Assembly: GCF_030408755.1 (NCBI RefSeq)
Contig: NZ_CP047209.1
Coordinates: forward strand, 2,542,001-2,606,000
Reading direction: 5' to 3'
From: Corynebacterium felinum
Lineage (GTDB): Bacteria; Actinomycetota; Actinomycetes; Mycobacteriales; Mycobacteriaceae
Length of the DNA: 64,000 nucleotides
Below, in pieces: positions 42,786 through 51,054 of the stretch. Made by a program: the position numbers and the translations under genes. How positions within the stretch are numbered: the first letter of the stretch is position 1; every line of letters begins with the position of its first letter. A model generated the notes under the pieces. That model did not search any database, had not been told where the DNA came from, and was given only the letters and a program-made list of their open reading frames with translations.

Positions 42786-43608
42786 CTAGCAGATGGGCAG
42801 TCATGACCAAGCTGGAACCCGAAACACCAAAAACCTCATCTGTGTGTATCGGTGCCATGGTCATAAGCCCAATCATGATGGAATGCGCGACAATTGCAAC
42901 AAGAAAAACCGCCGTAAACTGCGGGTACCACACCAATTTTGCATCGATGCCTCGATCCTTTACCAACGGGACGTAATTTTTCCGTTTCTCAAAACTTAAA
43001 GGAATCAAGCTCAAAACAAAGATGAAGGCCGAGCAAAGAAAGGTAAACGGAAGCAAAGAATTGGTCAATGTGGCCACCAGGGAATAAATGTTGGGGCCAA
43101 TTGCTGAGCCGCAAGCAGAGCCGAAAAGCACAATGCCAATCGCACGGGCAGTCGGCCCCTGAGCACCAACTTTCTCCGCAGCAGTAAACCTTGAAATCAA
43201 AGCACTAACTGAACCCCCGCCAAGCAGAAAAAATCCGACGAACGCAAACGCACCAAATCGAGAAGGTTCCGCAGTAGATATACAGCACAGAATCGAACCG
43301 AAAACTGCCGTAAGGATGGTACACCGAAGGCTAAAAAGACGGTCTTTTCGCACAGAAACTTGTGTAGCGACTAATGTGATTATCGTCGCTCCGAGAATCA
43401 TTGTGGTTTGAGCCAGTCCACCAAGGTTTCTTCTACCTGTCACTTCTACCGCGGTCAAGGCAACAATGGTGAGATTCAGCCCCACCGCAGTAGATAGGAA
43501 AACTTGAGTGAGAAATATCAGCGAGACTTTTCGCCAAACTCTTGTCCGAACATTTTTTTCATCATCAATCAATGCCTGATACTTCCTCGTAATAAAAGGG
43601 AGCTTCAT
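42786..43608 (-). pseudogene. MFS transporter, N-terminal part
   Basis: First seven or so helices of a major facilitator: VSLIFLTQVFLSTAVGLNLT, then RRNLGGLAQTTMILGATI with the loop motif, and SVSALISRFTAAEKVGAQGP. The frame breaks into IS sequence after SSLVMTAHLL. The ATG at 43608 (MKLPFITRK) is one possible start; a TTG at 43572 within the small upstream frame is another. Together with 40493-40918 it made an MFS of about 410 residues. Likely an exporter, substrate unknown. Confidence 0.82.
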
Positions 43609-43744
43609 CGCCCTCAATAAACCACGCTTTGTAGCGACTCGGGTCCTGATAGACAATTGCTTCGTACTCAGTAACAATAGATCCGTCTAAGCGAACGATT
43701 GCTGTTCCATGCCAAGGAGAAATGACAGTATCAGGATGACGCAT
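43565..43744 (-). CDS. Small ORF upstream of the split MFS gene
   Basis: 59 residues, MRHPDTVISPWHGTAIVRLD to the end EEVSGID, bounded by an in-frame stop just before its ATG. Aromatic and acidic residues dominate (KAWFIEGDEAPFYYEE). It overlaps the MFS N-terminus in another frame, and its TGA lies next to possible MFS start codons, as in a coupled leader peptide or small partner gene. No ribosome site is seen. I do not recognise it. Confidence 0.4.
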   Translation of the reverse strand: MRHPDTVISPWHGTAIVRLDGSIVTEYEAIVYQDPSRYKAWFIEGDEAPFYYEEVSGID

Positions 43745-43858
43745 AATCGGTCAATACTGATTTGGCTTTGGATGAACGGTTCCTCGAATGGCATCGGGAA
43801 AAGCTCGTCCGATCAGGTCTAAACGGCGCATAAGACTCAATAATACGGGCGAACGAGC

Positions 43859-43893
43859 GAAGATCCCCACCACTGTAGGTGATGGGGATCTTC
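43859..43893 (-). terminator. Terminator after tRNA-Phe
   Basis: GAAGATCCCC pairs with GGGGATCTTC over ten bases just beyond the tRNA-Phe 3' end, with CACC/GGTG continuing the stem. Confidence 0.8.
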
Positions 43894-43897
43894 ATTA

Positions 43898-43973
43898 TGG
43901 TGGCACGGACCAGGATCGAACTGGTGACCTTCCACTTTTCAGGCGGACGCTCTACCGACTGAGCTACCGCGCC
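43898..43973 (-). tRNA. tRNA-Phe (GAA)
   Basis: Acceptor GGCGCGG/CCGTGCC, anticodon loop CTGAAAA with GAA, T arm CCAGTTCGATCCTGG; CCA is encoded (43898-43900). 76 bases. Confidence 0.95.
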
Positions 43974-43995
43974 ACTTTCCATATCGCTATGGAAG

Positions 43996-44069
43996 CGACC
44001 CTGACGGGGCTCGAACCCGCGACCTCCGCCGTGACAGGGCGGCGCGCTAACCAACTGCGCCACAGGGCC
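43996..44069 (-). tRNA. tRNA-Asp (GTC), copy 1
   Basis: 74 bases; acceptor GGCCCTG/CAGGGTC, anticodon stem CCGCC/GGCGG with loop CTGTCAC (GTC). Identical over at least 77 bases to the copy at 45507. A small hairpin TTCCATA/TATGGAA separates it from tRNA-Phe. Confidence 0.95.
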
Positions 44070-44107
44070 GTTGCTGTATCAGGATTTCTCCTGTGCAACG
44101 AGTAGTT

Positions 44108-44137
44108 ACTATACACAGCCCCCATAAACGATGACAA
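44108..44137 (-). promoter_or_regulatory. Promoter of tRNA-Asp/tRNA-Phe
   Basis: On minus TTGTCA and TATAGT are 18 bases apart, about 40 bases upstream of tRNA-Asp copy 1. This lets the pair be expressed apart from the MFS gene. Confidence 0.55.
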
Positions 44138-44153
44138 ATCCCAAGGTCACACC

Positions 44154-45395
44154 CTACTTTGGGGCGCGAAGCTGAAAGGATCGAATGCTGCCGGATGCGA
44201 GTGGCGGAATGCCAACGGCAAAAAGTGCTACGGCAACCGCACCCACGGCGACCTGGAGGGAGAATTGGCTCAAATAGCCAGTGAGCAAAGGGCCGAGTGG
44301 CATGGCAAGCAGCACAACGAAAGGCAGTAACGTAAATACTCGCCCGAGCGCTTGGGCGGGGCATTCATGCTGAATTAGTTCGTTGATGGCCAGCTGATTC
44401 ATGCCCACGCACACACCAACCACGACCAGTGGAATGACGTAGTAGGGTGTGCCAATCAGCATGGCGGCGATACCGTAGGCCAGTGCTTGAGTGCAACAGT
44501 TTGTAGCAATGATCATGCCGTCGAAGCGGTATTGCGCCAGGTGCTTGTATACAAATGGTCCGGCGACTTGGCTGATACTGGATACTGCCACAATGAGGGC
44601 ATAGAAATACACAGCGTCCATCGCGGTTTGCGCCCCAGCGATGGCTGGGCCGAGCACCATCACTGCCGAGGCGCATAAATCAATCATGGGTAGTGTTGGC
44701 AGGATCAGTTTGAGGGTCGGAATGTTCCACATTGTGCGCAATCCTTCCTTTACTTGACCCCACCACTGCCCCACAGCATGTGTGCGTGGCGACGTCGATT
44801 CGGCGTCGAGAAGCTTCGTTCCAGCTGTGCGGAAACATACGTAGGCGGCAAGGTAAGTTACCCCATTGACAACAAACGCTAAAGCCACCGAAGATTTCGC
44901 CGCAACTGGGACAATAAGCGGGGCTACCAGCCCCACAGAAAGCGCTGTGACAGTCAGATAGAACTGGGCGGAGTATTTTGTGCCACTGCGGATCGCACTG
45001 CCCACGCTCGCACGAATCGCTGGTGTATAAAACGCATCCGCCACCCGTAAACACGCGATCGCGATGATGATAGTCACCAGCATCACTGCGCGCTGCTCAC
45101 CATAGATGTAAATCACAGCCGCACTCACAAAGGACACAAGGATTCGCACTTCATCCGTGCGCAGCACAATCTGTGCTTTGCTCACGCGATCGATAAATGC
45201 AACCGTCACAGGGATGGCAAGAGCAGCGGGAAGGAACTGGACAAGCCCAATAATCCACGCAGCCTTCTGCACCCCCACCGCCTCATTCAGATGCCAGGTG
45301 ATAGCCACCCCGAAAAATACAACCCCCAAAGCTGAAAGCCAGTTCCCCACCAAAACGGCACGCAAACGCGCTAAGCGCGTGGAAGTATTTTCCAC
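44154..45395 (-). CDS. MFS transporter, EntS/MefA-like exporter
   Basis: 413 residues and about 12 helices. The N-terminus RLRAVLVGNWLSALGVVFFG, the loop FIDRVSKAQIVLRTDEVR and DAFYTPAIRASVGSAI match the MFS_3 group (enterobactin exporter EntS, macrolide exporter MefA). Substrate unknown. The gene sits between two identical tRNA-Asp genes, on the same strand as the tRNAs. This looks like an insertion at the tRNA cluster that duplicated tRNA-Asp. No clear ribosome site beyond GGGAGTG before the ATG. Confidence 0.87.
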   Translation of the reverse strand: MENTSTRLARLRAVLVGNWLSALGVVFFGVAITWHLNEAVGVQKAAWIIGLVQFLPAALAIPVTVAFIDRVSKAQIVLRTDEVRILVSFVSAAVIYIYGEQRAVMLVTIIIAIACLRVADAFYTPAIRASVGSAIRSGTKYSAQFYLTVTALSVGLVAPLIVPVAAKSSVALAFVVNGVTYLAAYVCFRTAGTKLLDAESTSPRTHAVGQWWGQVKEGLRTMWNIPTLKLILPTLPMIDLCASAVMVLGPAIAGAQTAMDAVYFYALIVAVSSISQVAGPFVYKHLAQYRFDGMIIATNCCTQALAYGIAAMLIGTPYYVIPLVVVGVCVGMNQLAINELIQHECPAQALGRVFTLLPFVVLLAMPLGPLLTGYLSQFSLQVAVGAVAVALFAVGIPPLASGSIRSFQLRAPK

Positions 45396-45471
45396 TCACA
45401 CTCCCCTTCCTCATGAAGTGATCTAAAACACAAGATAGGGAGCCGATTATATAACAATGTTCAGAACATGC

Positions 45472-45498
45472 AAAAACGAGGATGAACAAACATCCTCG
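45472..45498 (-). terminator. Terminator after tRNA-Asp copy 2
   Basis: CGAGGATG/CATCCTCG stem with a six-base loop, followed on minus by a T-run. Confidence 0.85.
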
Positions 45499-45506
45499 TG
45501 TAATTG

Positions 45507-45580
45507 CGACCCTGACGGGGCTCGAACCCGCGACCTCCGCCGTGACAGGGCGGCGCGCTAACCAACTGCGCCACAGGGCC
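45507..45580 (-). tRNA. tRNA-Asp (GTC), copy 2
   Basis: Identical to the copy at 43996-44069. Follows tRNA-Glu on the same strand with 28 bases between them. Confidence 0.95.
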
Positions 45581-45608
45581 GTAGAGCAATATTCAATTTT
45601 TGCTCTTG

Positions 45609-45681
<73 letters not shown>

Positions 45682-45894
45682 AAAGCTAACACCTTCAGAA
45701 GTTTTTCAACCCCTGCGTTGTTGCTGCGGAAAACTTTACTTGATTTTCGCAAAAAAGCAAAACCAAAGGTCAAAGCAGGTAAATCGACCAAGCTTTGTGA
45801 ATCAAACACGCAACTGAACCACAACATATACCCAAGCACCCACAATTCCCATGACGCTCACACAAGACTTCCCGAACCTGTTACCGCGATGAGC

Positions 45895-45956
45895 AACTCG
45901 ACCTTTTCCACGCACGAGCCCGATTACAAGGAGGATGCCAACACAAAGGTCGAGTT
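45895..45956. repeat. 62-bp inverted-repeat unit B1
   Basis: Ends AACTCGACCTTTT and AAAGGTCGAGTT, total 62 bp. Same flank (GAATCCCTCGTAGTTCCC) as in the array at 48118-48700, so it is the left remainder of that array, split off by the IS3 insertion. Confidence 0.75.
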
Positions 45957-46074
45957 CACCCCACCACGCTTGAATCCCTCGTAGTTCCCTGACAACCACT
46001 TCCGGACCTGACCCCCGTTTGGTAGACACCTGATTTCCCGCTTGTATGAGGTGGGAGGAAGGTACTGTAGTTTT

Positions 46075-46374
46075 ATGCCAAGGTTTTATTCAGATGAGTT
46101 CAAGCGTGACGCTGTTGCGTTTTATGAGAACTCGGAACTGTCTCTAGCGAAGGCCGCTGCTGATTTGGGGATTAATCGGCAATCTCTGCATACGTGGGTC
46201 AAGGATTTGGGCACTGGTAAGCGTTCTCGTGTTGCGGTGCAAAAGCGGCAAGCTCAGGCAATTTCTGAAGCTGAACGTATCCGTGAGCTTGAGCGTGAGC
46301 TGCGTAAAATGACTGAAGAGCGTGATATTTTGCGTAAGGCTGTTAAATATTTCGCGGAAGAGACAAATTGGTGA
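46075..46374 (+). CDS. IS3-family transposase OrfA, copy 2
   Basis: 99 residues, identical to the OrfA at 39078. HTH and leucine zipper intact; GTGA overlap with orfB preserved. Confidence 0.92.
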   Translation: MPRFYSDEFKRDAVAFYENSELSLAKAAADLGINRQSLHTWVKDLGTGKRSRVAVQKRQAQAISEAERIRELERELRKMTEERDILRKAVKYFAEETNW

Positions 46375-47270
46375 TCCGCTTCCAGTTTGTCGAAGACCAT
46401 CGAACCGATTATTCGGTCAAGCGGATGTGTGAGGTGCTGAAACTTAATGCCTCATCGTTTTACAAGTGGCGCAAAGCTCGTGCTGTTCGTAACACTAAAA
46501 CGTGCGAGGACTCGTTGTTGGCGGTGCGTATTCTTTCTGTGTTCAACCAGTTCAATGGCTGTTACGGGGCGAAACGTATCGCGGCTGAAATTTCCGATCA
46601 GTATGAGCCTGTTAATCATAAACGTGTTGCTAGGTTGATGGCATCGATGAATCTGCGTGGGTACAGCAAAAAACGCAAGGTCAAAACCACTATTTCCAGG
46701 AAAGATCGCAGTGTTTTCCCGGATCTGGTCACGCGTAATTTCACTGCTGATCGCCCGAATAAAGTGTATGTGGGTGATATCACCTACCTACCGATTAAAG
46801 GTGGTGGGAATATGTATCTGGCCACAGTTATTGATTGTTTCTCCCGTAAACTCACCGGGTTTGCGTTAGCTGATCACATGCGCACTGATCTTATTGGTGA
46901 AGCACTCGCCATGGCAAAAGACCAGCGTGGGTCACTAAAAGGTGCGATTTTCCATTCAGATCATGGAAGTGTGTACACCTCACAGGTTTTCCAACAGCAA
47001 TGTAAATCTCTTGGAGTGACCCAGTCCATGGGTGGTGTTGGCACGAGTGCGGATAACGCGCTTGCAGAGTCGTTTAATGCCACATTAAAACGTGAAGTCC
47101 TTCAAGATCGGAAGGTCTTTGACACCATGCTCCAATGTCGAAAAGAAGTGTTTTCTTGGTGTGTCAGGTACAACACCACACGTCGGCACAGTTACTTGAA
47201 ATACTGCGCCCCCAACACTTTTGAAGCGCAAGCATTTGCGCTAAAATCTATCTCAGCAATCACCGCTTAA
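46371..47270 (+). CDS. IS3-family transposase OrfB, copy 2
   Basis: 299 residues, identical to the OrfB at 39374, with all three catalytic acidic residues (GDITYLP, HSDHGS, AESFNA). Intact and so able to act on all three copies, including the truncated one directly downstream. Confidence 0.92.
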   Translation: MIRFQFVEDHRTDYSVKRMCEVLKLNASSFYKWRKARAVRNTKTCEDSLLAVRILSVFNQFNGCYGAKRIAAEISDQYEPVNHKRVARLMASMNLRGYSKKRKVKTTISRKDRSVFPDLVTRNFTADRPNKVYVGDITYLPIKGGGNMYLATVIDCFSRKLTGFALADHMRTDLIGEALAMAKDQRGSLKGAIFHSDHGSVYTSQVFQQQCKSLGVTQSMGGVGTSADNALAESFNATLKREVLQDRKVFDTMLQCRKEVFSWCVRYNTTRRHSYLKYCAPNTFEAQAFALKSISAITA

Positions 47271-47298
47271 ATGTGTCTACTTTTCGGGGGTCGCGCCC

Positions 47299-48088
47299 TG
47301 CTGTTCGTAACACTAAAACGTGCGAGGACTCGTTGTTGGCGGTGCGTATTCTTTCTGTGTTCAACCAGTTCAATGGCTGTTACGGGGCGAAACGTATCGC
47401 GGCTGAAATTTCCGATCAGTATGAGCCTGTTAATCATAAACGTGTTGCTAGGTTGATGGCATCGATGAATCTGCGTGGGTACAGCAAAAAACGCAAGGTC
47501 AAAACCACTATTTCCAGGAAAGATCGCAGTGTTTTCCCGGATCTGGTCACGCGTAATTTCACTGCTGATCGCCCGAATAAAGTGTATGTGGGTGATATCA
47601 CCTACCTACCGATTAAAGGTGGTGGGAATATGTATCTGGCCACAGTTATTGATTGTTTCTCCCGTAAACTCACCGGGTTTGCGTTAGCTGATCACATGCG
47701 CACTGATCTTATTGGTGAAGCACTCGCCATGGCAAAAGACCAGCGTGGGTCACTAAAAGGTGCGATTTTCCATTCAGATCATGGAAGTGTGTACACCTCA
47801 CAGGTTTTCCAACAGCAATGTAAATCTCTTGGAGTGACCCAGTCCATGGGTGGTGTTGGCACGAGTGCGGATAACGCGCTTGCAGAGTCGTTTAATGCCA
47901 CATTAAAACGTGAAGTCCTTCAAGATCGGAAGGTCTTTGACACCATGCTCCAATGTCGAAAAGAAGTGTTTTCTTGGTGTGTCAGGTACAACACCACACG
48001 TCGGCACAGTTACTTGAAATACTGCGCCCCCAACACTTTTGAAGCGCAAGCATTTGCGCTAAAATCTATCTCAGCAATCACCGCTTAA
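47299..48088 (+). pseudogene. orfB fragment in the tandem duplication
   Basis: Residues from AVRNTKTCEDS to the OrfB C-terminus. It keeps the DDE core but lacks the N-terminal part and orfA. An open frame reaches back to 47273 through the right inverted repeat of copy 2, so a hybrid protein of about 271 residues with an artificial start (STFRGSRP) could be made. Confidence 0.88.
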
Positions 48089-48116
48089 ATGTGTCTACTT
48101 TTCGGGGGTCGCGCCC
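47299..48116 (+). mobile_element. Tandem partial copy of the IS3 element
   Basis: 818 bp identical to 46481-47298, joined directly to the right end of copy 2. It contains the 3' part of orfB and a complete right inverted repeat. The target duplication TCC lies after it, so the duplication arose in place after insertion rather than by a second insertion. Confidence 0.92.
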
Positions 48117-48154
48117 TCCCTCGTGGTTCCCCAACAACCACACCCTAAAGGGCT

Positions 48155-48216
48155 TACTCGACCTTTCCCCTCCACGGGCTACTTCAAACACCAACTCTGA
48201 CCGTAAAAGTCGAGTT
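48155..48216. repeat. 62-bp inverted-repeat unit C1
   Basis: Ends TACTCGACCTTT and AAAAGTCGAGTT, total 62 bp. Confidence 0.75.
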
Positions 48217-48251
48217 ACCAACAAGGGAGCCATTTAACACCCCACACCCCT

Positions 48252-48312
48252 TACTCGACCTTTCCACACACAAGCCCACTTTCAAGGTGCATACAAACAC
48301 AAAGGTCGAGTT
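48252..48312. repeat. Inverted-repeat unit C2 (61 bp)
   Basis: Ends TACTCGACCTTT and AAAGGTCGAGTT. One T shorter in the left run than unit C4, giving 61 bp, the only length variant seen. Confidence 0.75.
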
Positions 48313-48368
48313 CACCCCACCACGCTCGAATCCCTCGTGGTTCCCCAACAACCACACCCTAAAGGGCT

Positions 48369-48430
48369 TACTCGACCTTTCCCCTCCACGGGCTACTTCA
48401 AACACCAACTCAGACCATAAAGGTCGAGTT
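48369..48430. repeat. 62-bp inverted-repeat unit C3
   Basis: Near copy of C1 in the second 214-bp period. Confidence 0.75.
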
Positions 48431-48465
48431 ACCAACAAGGGAGCCATTTAACACCCCACACCCCT

Positions 48466-48527
48466 TACTCGACCTTTTCCACGTACGAGCCCACTTTCAA
48501 GGTGCATACAAACACAAAGGTCGAGTC
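48466..48527. repeat. 62-bp inverted-repeat unit C4
   Basis: Near copy of C2, with ends TACTCGACCTTTT and AAAGGTCGAGTC. Confidence 0.75.
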
Positions 48528-48603
48528 CCCCCACCCCACTTGAATCCCTCGTAGTTCCCTGACAACCAACCACTTCCCCCAACAACCACACCCTCAAAGG
48601 GCT

Positions 48604-48665
48604 TGCTCGACCTTTCCCCTCCACGGGCTACTTCAAACACCAACTCTGACCATAAAGGTCGAGTT
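48604..48665. repeat. 62-bp inverted-repeat unit C5
   Basis: Near copy of C1 and C3 in the third, incomplete period; ends TGCTCGACCTTT and AAAGGTCGAGTT. Confidence 0.75.
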
Positions 48666-48803
48666 ACCAACAAGGGAGCCATTTAACACCCCACACCCCT
48701 TGGCCGACTGTTCAAATCGCTCGTGTGAAGGTTTCTGGCGCTACAGGCTAAGCAACGAGGAAAATCGCAAAATCCGTGAACCTGGCCTAAGTCCGATATG
48801 TGT

Positions 48804-48865
48804 AACTCGACCTTTAAACTCTATTGCCTTGGAAATAGTGGGTCTTGAACCGAAAGGGTCGAGCA
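48804..48865. repeat. 62-bp inverted-repeat unit C6
   Basis: Ends AACTCGACCTTT and AAAGGGTCGAGCA, total 62 bp, with an interior unlike the tandem units. It stands just before the tRNA-Lys terminator. Confidence 0.65.
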
Positions 48866-48912
48866 AGCACGCATAGGGGTACTGAATTAGTGGTTTTGAC
48901 AGGAATGAAAAA

Positions 48913-48937
48913 ACCTCCAGTCTTTGCGACTGGAGGT
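48913..48937 (-). terminator. Terminator after tRNA-Lys
   Basis: ACCTCCAGTC/GACTGGAGGT stem with a five-base loop and, on minus, a T-run after it. Confidence 0.85.
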
Positions 48938-48945
48938 ATATTTTG

Positions 48946-49018
48946 TGGGCCCTGTGGGGCTCGAACCCACGACCTGCGGATTAAAAGTCCGTAGCTCTAC
49001 CAACTGAGCTAAAGGCCC
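48946..49018 (-). tRNA. tRNA-Lys (TTT)
   Basis: 73 bases; acceptor GGGCCTT/AGGGCCC (one T-G pair), anticodon loop CTTTTAA (TTT), T arm GTGGGTTCGAGCCCCAC. Confidence 0.94.
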
Positions 49019-49192
49019 TTCTATGCAAGAAGCACTGCGCAACACTCTAACACTGAAATGAAAAAACTTCGACTTTTGGTGATGTGTCCCTATTCACATT
49101 GCCCCCGCCTGCTCACAATTGGTGCAATTACCTGCCCAAATCACACCACTGTTACCACACCCATGGCAACCTACGCACACAGTGAACGGCAA

Positions 49193-49223
49193 CAGCCGCA
49201 CCGACAATTCTTCGGTGCGGCTG
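49193..49223 (-). terminator. Terminator after the CoA transferase gene
   Basis: CAGCCGCACCGA and TCGGTGCGGCTG are perfect 12-base arms 19 bases beyond the stop. Confidence 0.75.
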
Positions 49224-49241
49224 CTACACAACTATCAAGAC

Positions 49242-50759
49242 TTACTTGATCTTCATGGAACCAGTCTCAATGAAGCGCTGGTGGAAGGAGAAAGCGGTAG
49301 CCAGATCATGCGGGGTCTGCATGGTCTTGCGTGCCTTCGCCTGAGAAAGAGCACGCTCATAGTACTCCTCCAGCAGCGGACGGTAATCAGGGTGAGCCAG
49401 AGCGATCATCTTCTTCACACGCTCAGTTGGTGCCAAACCACGCAGGTCGGCGTAGCCGTACTCGGTGATAATGACCTTCACGTCCTGCTCCGTGTGGTCC
49501 ACGTGGGACACAAATGGGACGATCGCGGAAATGTCGCCATTCTTCGCATCGGATGGGGTAATGAAGGAAGAAATGTAGCCGTTACGGGTGAAGTCTGCGG
49601 AACCGCCCACACCGTTCATGATGCGGGAGCCAACCACGTTGGTGGAGTTGACGTTGCCGTAGATATCAGCCTCAATCAGGCCGTTGGTGCAGATCAGGCC
49701 GAGGCGACGCACAACCTCAGGGTGGTTGGAGATCTGCTGTGGACGCAGGATGATCTGCTTGGCGTATTTCGAGGCCTCGTTGTTCATTTTCTCCGCATAC
49801 TCTGGCGAGAGGGAGAAGGAGGTTGCGGAAGCAACGGTCATCTTGCCGGCATCGATCAGGTCGACCATGCCGTCCTGGATCACCTCGGTGTAGGCGCGGA
49901 TGTTCTCGAACTTGGAGTCGAGCAGGCCAGCCATCACAGCGTTCGGCACGTTGCCCACACCAGACTGCATGATGTAGCCGTCGTAGGTCAGGCGGCCAGC
50001 GGCAACTTCGCCCTCAAGGAAGTCGAGAAAGTGGCCAGCGATCTGACGGGACTGGTCATCGATTGGCTTGAATGGGGCGTTACGGTCAGGAAGATCGGTC
50101 TCAACCACAGCAACAACCTTGTCCAGGTCGATGTCGATGTAGGTGGTACCAATGCGCTGCTCAGGGGAGGTAATTGGAATTGGCTGGCGGTTAGGCAGCT
50201 TGTTGATGCGATAGATATCCGCCATGCCCTCAAGCTCCAGCGACTGCCAGGAGTTGACCTCGATGATGATCTTCTCAGCGTTGTCGAGGTACTCCACGTT
50301 GTTACCAACGGAGGAGGAAGGAACCAGATGGCCCTCTTCGGTGATGCGCACAACTTCAACGATGGCAACATTCATCTGGCCGAAGAAACCCTGCTCAACG
50401 TACAGGCCGGACTCGGACAGGTGGTAGTCAGCGTAGAGAGAAATACCCTCGTTGATCTTGTTACGCAGGATTGGGTCGGACTGGTATGGGCTACGGAAGC
50501 GAATCGCATCAGCTTCTGCCAACACACCGTCACAGTCAGGCGCAGTGGACGCACCGGTGAACAGGTCAATCATGTACTCGTCGCCGCGTGCGTGAGCTTC
50601 CTTGGCGCGCTCCGCGATAGCGGTAGGCAGTGCCTTCGGGTAGCCAGCGCCGGTGAAGCCGGAAATACCGACCTTATCGCCATGATTGACGAACTGTGCG
50701 GCTTCCTCAGCGGACATAACCTTGCCGGCGAGCTTGGCATTAGCAATGCGCTCAGACAT
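49242..50759 (-). CDS. Acetyl-CoA hydrolase/CoA transferase (succinyl-CoA:acetate type)
   Basis: 505 residues. This family moves CoA between acetate and succinate or propionate and lets cells use or release acetate. The N-terminal ISGFTGAGYPKALP is a CoA-binding loop; the catalytic Glu is in NIRAYTEVIQDG, and GVGGSADFTRNG forms the CoA-binding GxGG region. The family is also called Cat1/ActA in corynebacteria; the gene lies beside dus, as in C. glutamicum. AGGAGGA precedes the ATG. A C/G hairpin sits in the leader (50778-50803), and RamA, encoded about 15 kb away, is a possible regulator. Confidence 0.92.
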   Translation of the reverse strand: MSERIANAKLAGKVMSAEEAAQFVNHGDKVGISGFTGAGYPKALPTAIAERAKEAHARGDEYMIDLFTGASTAPDCDGVLAEADAIRFRSPYQSDPILRNKINEGISLYADYHLSESGLYVEQGFFGQMNVAIVEVVRITEEGHLVPSSSVGNNVEYLDNAEKIIIEVNSWQSLELEGMADIYRINKLPNRQPIPITSPEQRIGTTYIDIDLDKVVAVVETDLPDRNAPFKPIDDQSRQIAGHFLDFLEGEVAAGRLTYDGYIMQSGVGNVPNAVMAGLLDSKFENIRAYTEVIQDGMVDLIDAGKMTVASATSFSLSPEYAEKMNNEASKYAKQIILRPQQISNHPEVVRRLGLICTNGLIEADIYGNVNSTNVVGSRIMNGVGGSADFTRNGYISSFITPSDAKNGDISAIVPFVSHVDHTEQDVKVIITEYGYADLRGLAPTERVKKMIALAHPDYRPLLEEYYERALSQAKARKTMQTPHDLATAFSFHQRFIETGSMKIK

Positions 50760-50777
50760 GTAAATCCTCCTCTATAG

Positions 50778-50803
50778 CCCCCCTCCCTTAAAGAAAAGGG
50801 GGG
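50778..50803 (-). promoter_or_regulatory. Leader hairpin of the CoA transferase gene
   Basis: CCCCCCT/AGGGGGG pair with a 12-base loop, ending about 18 bases before the ATG and just upstream of AGGAGGA. It could influence translation or mRNA stability. Confidence 0.4.
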
Positions 50804-51054
50804 ATGAATTACTCCCCGCCGTGAATGTGAGTCAATGCGAAACACGGCAGGCTTAGTTACGGAGACCACATTAACGCAATTTTGCCGAACTTTCTCCCCC
50901 TTTAACCCCAAAGCCCACACTCAACAACCAAACAACCCCCATTATGCCTGCTCAGCACCAATTCGCTGATAAAGTTTCCCTCCCCCAACTTACCCCTCAA
51001 CACAGGGGTTTCGGACTGGTAGTTTCGACGTCGATAAGCACAGCGAAGTATGAA

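Larger units (their letters stand above)
46004..47298 (+). mobile_element. IS3-family element, copy 2
   Basis: Complete second copy with the same ends as copy 1. Left flank TCC (46001-46003). Its right end is not followed by TCC but by an 818-bp repeat of its own 3' part; TCC appears after that repeat (48117-48119). It inserted into the 62-bp repeat array. Confidence 0.93.
48118..48700. repeat. 214-bp tandem repeat, about 2.7 copies
   Basis: CCCTCGTGGTTCCC occurs at 48118 and 48332 and CCCTCGTAGTTCCC at 48546, exactly 214 bases apart; each period carries two 62-bp units (a GGGCTACTTC type and a GCCCACTTTC type). Sequence between copies is more than 90 percent alike by eye. The last period is incomplete. 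Confidence 0.8.

Noticed and set aside
47273..47298. Extended start of the orfB fragment as a true new gene
   Set aside because: The first residues come from reading through the right inverted repeat; it is a junction product, so I list it as a pseudogene.
48184..48682. Minus-strand frames across the 62-bp array
   Set aside because: They repeat with the 214-bp period and have no start signals; the sequence is repeat DNA.
48118..48865. CRISPR-like array of regularly spaced repeats
   Set aside because: The repeated ends are inverted rather than direct, interiors in the tandem part are themselves repeated, and no cas gene is near.
49119..50777. Plus-strand frame of 552 residues opposite the CoA transferase
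   Set aside because: Very long but exactly antisense to a conserved enzyme; its residues follow from codon bias of the real gene.
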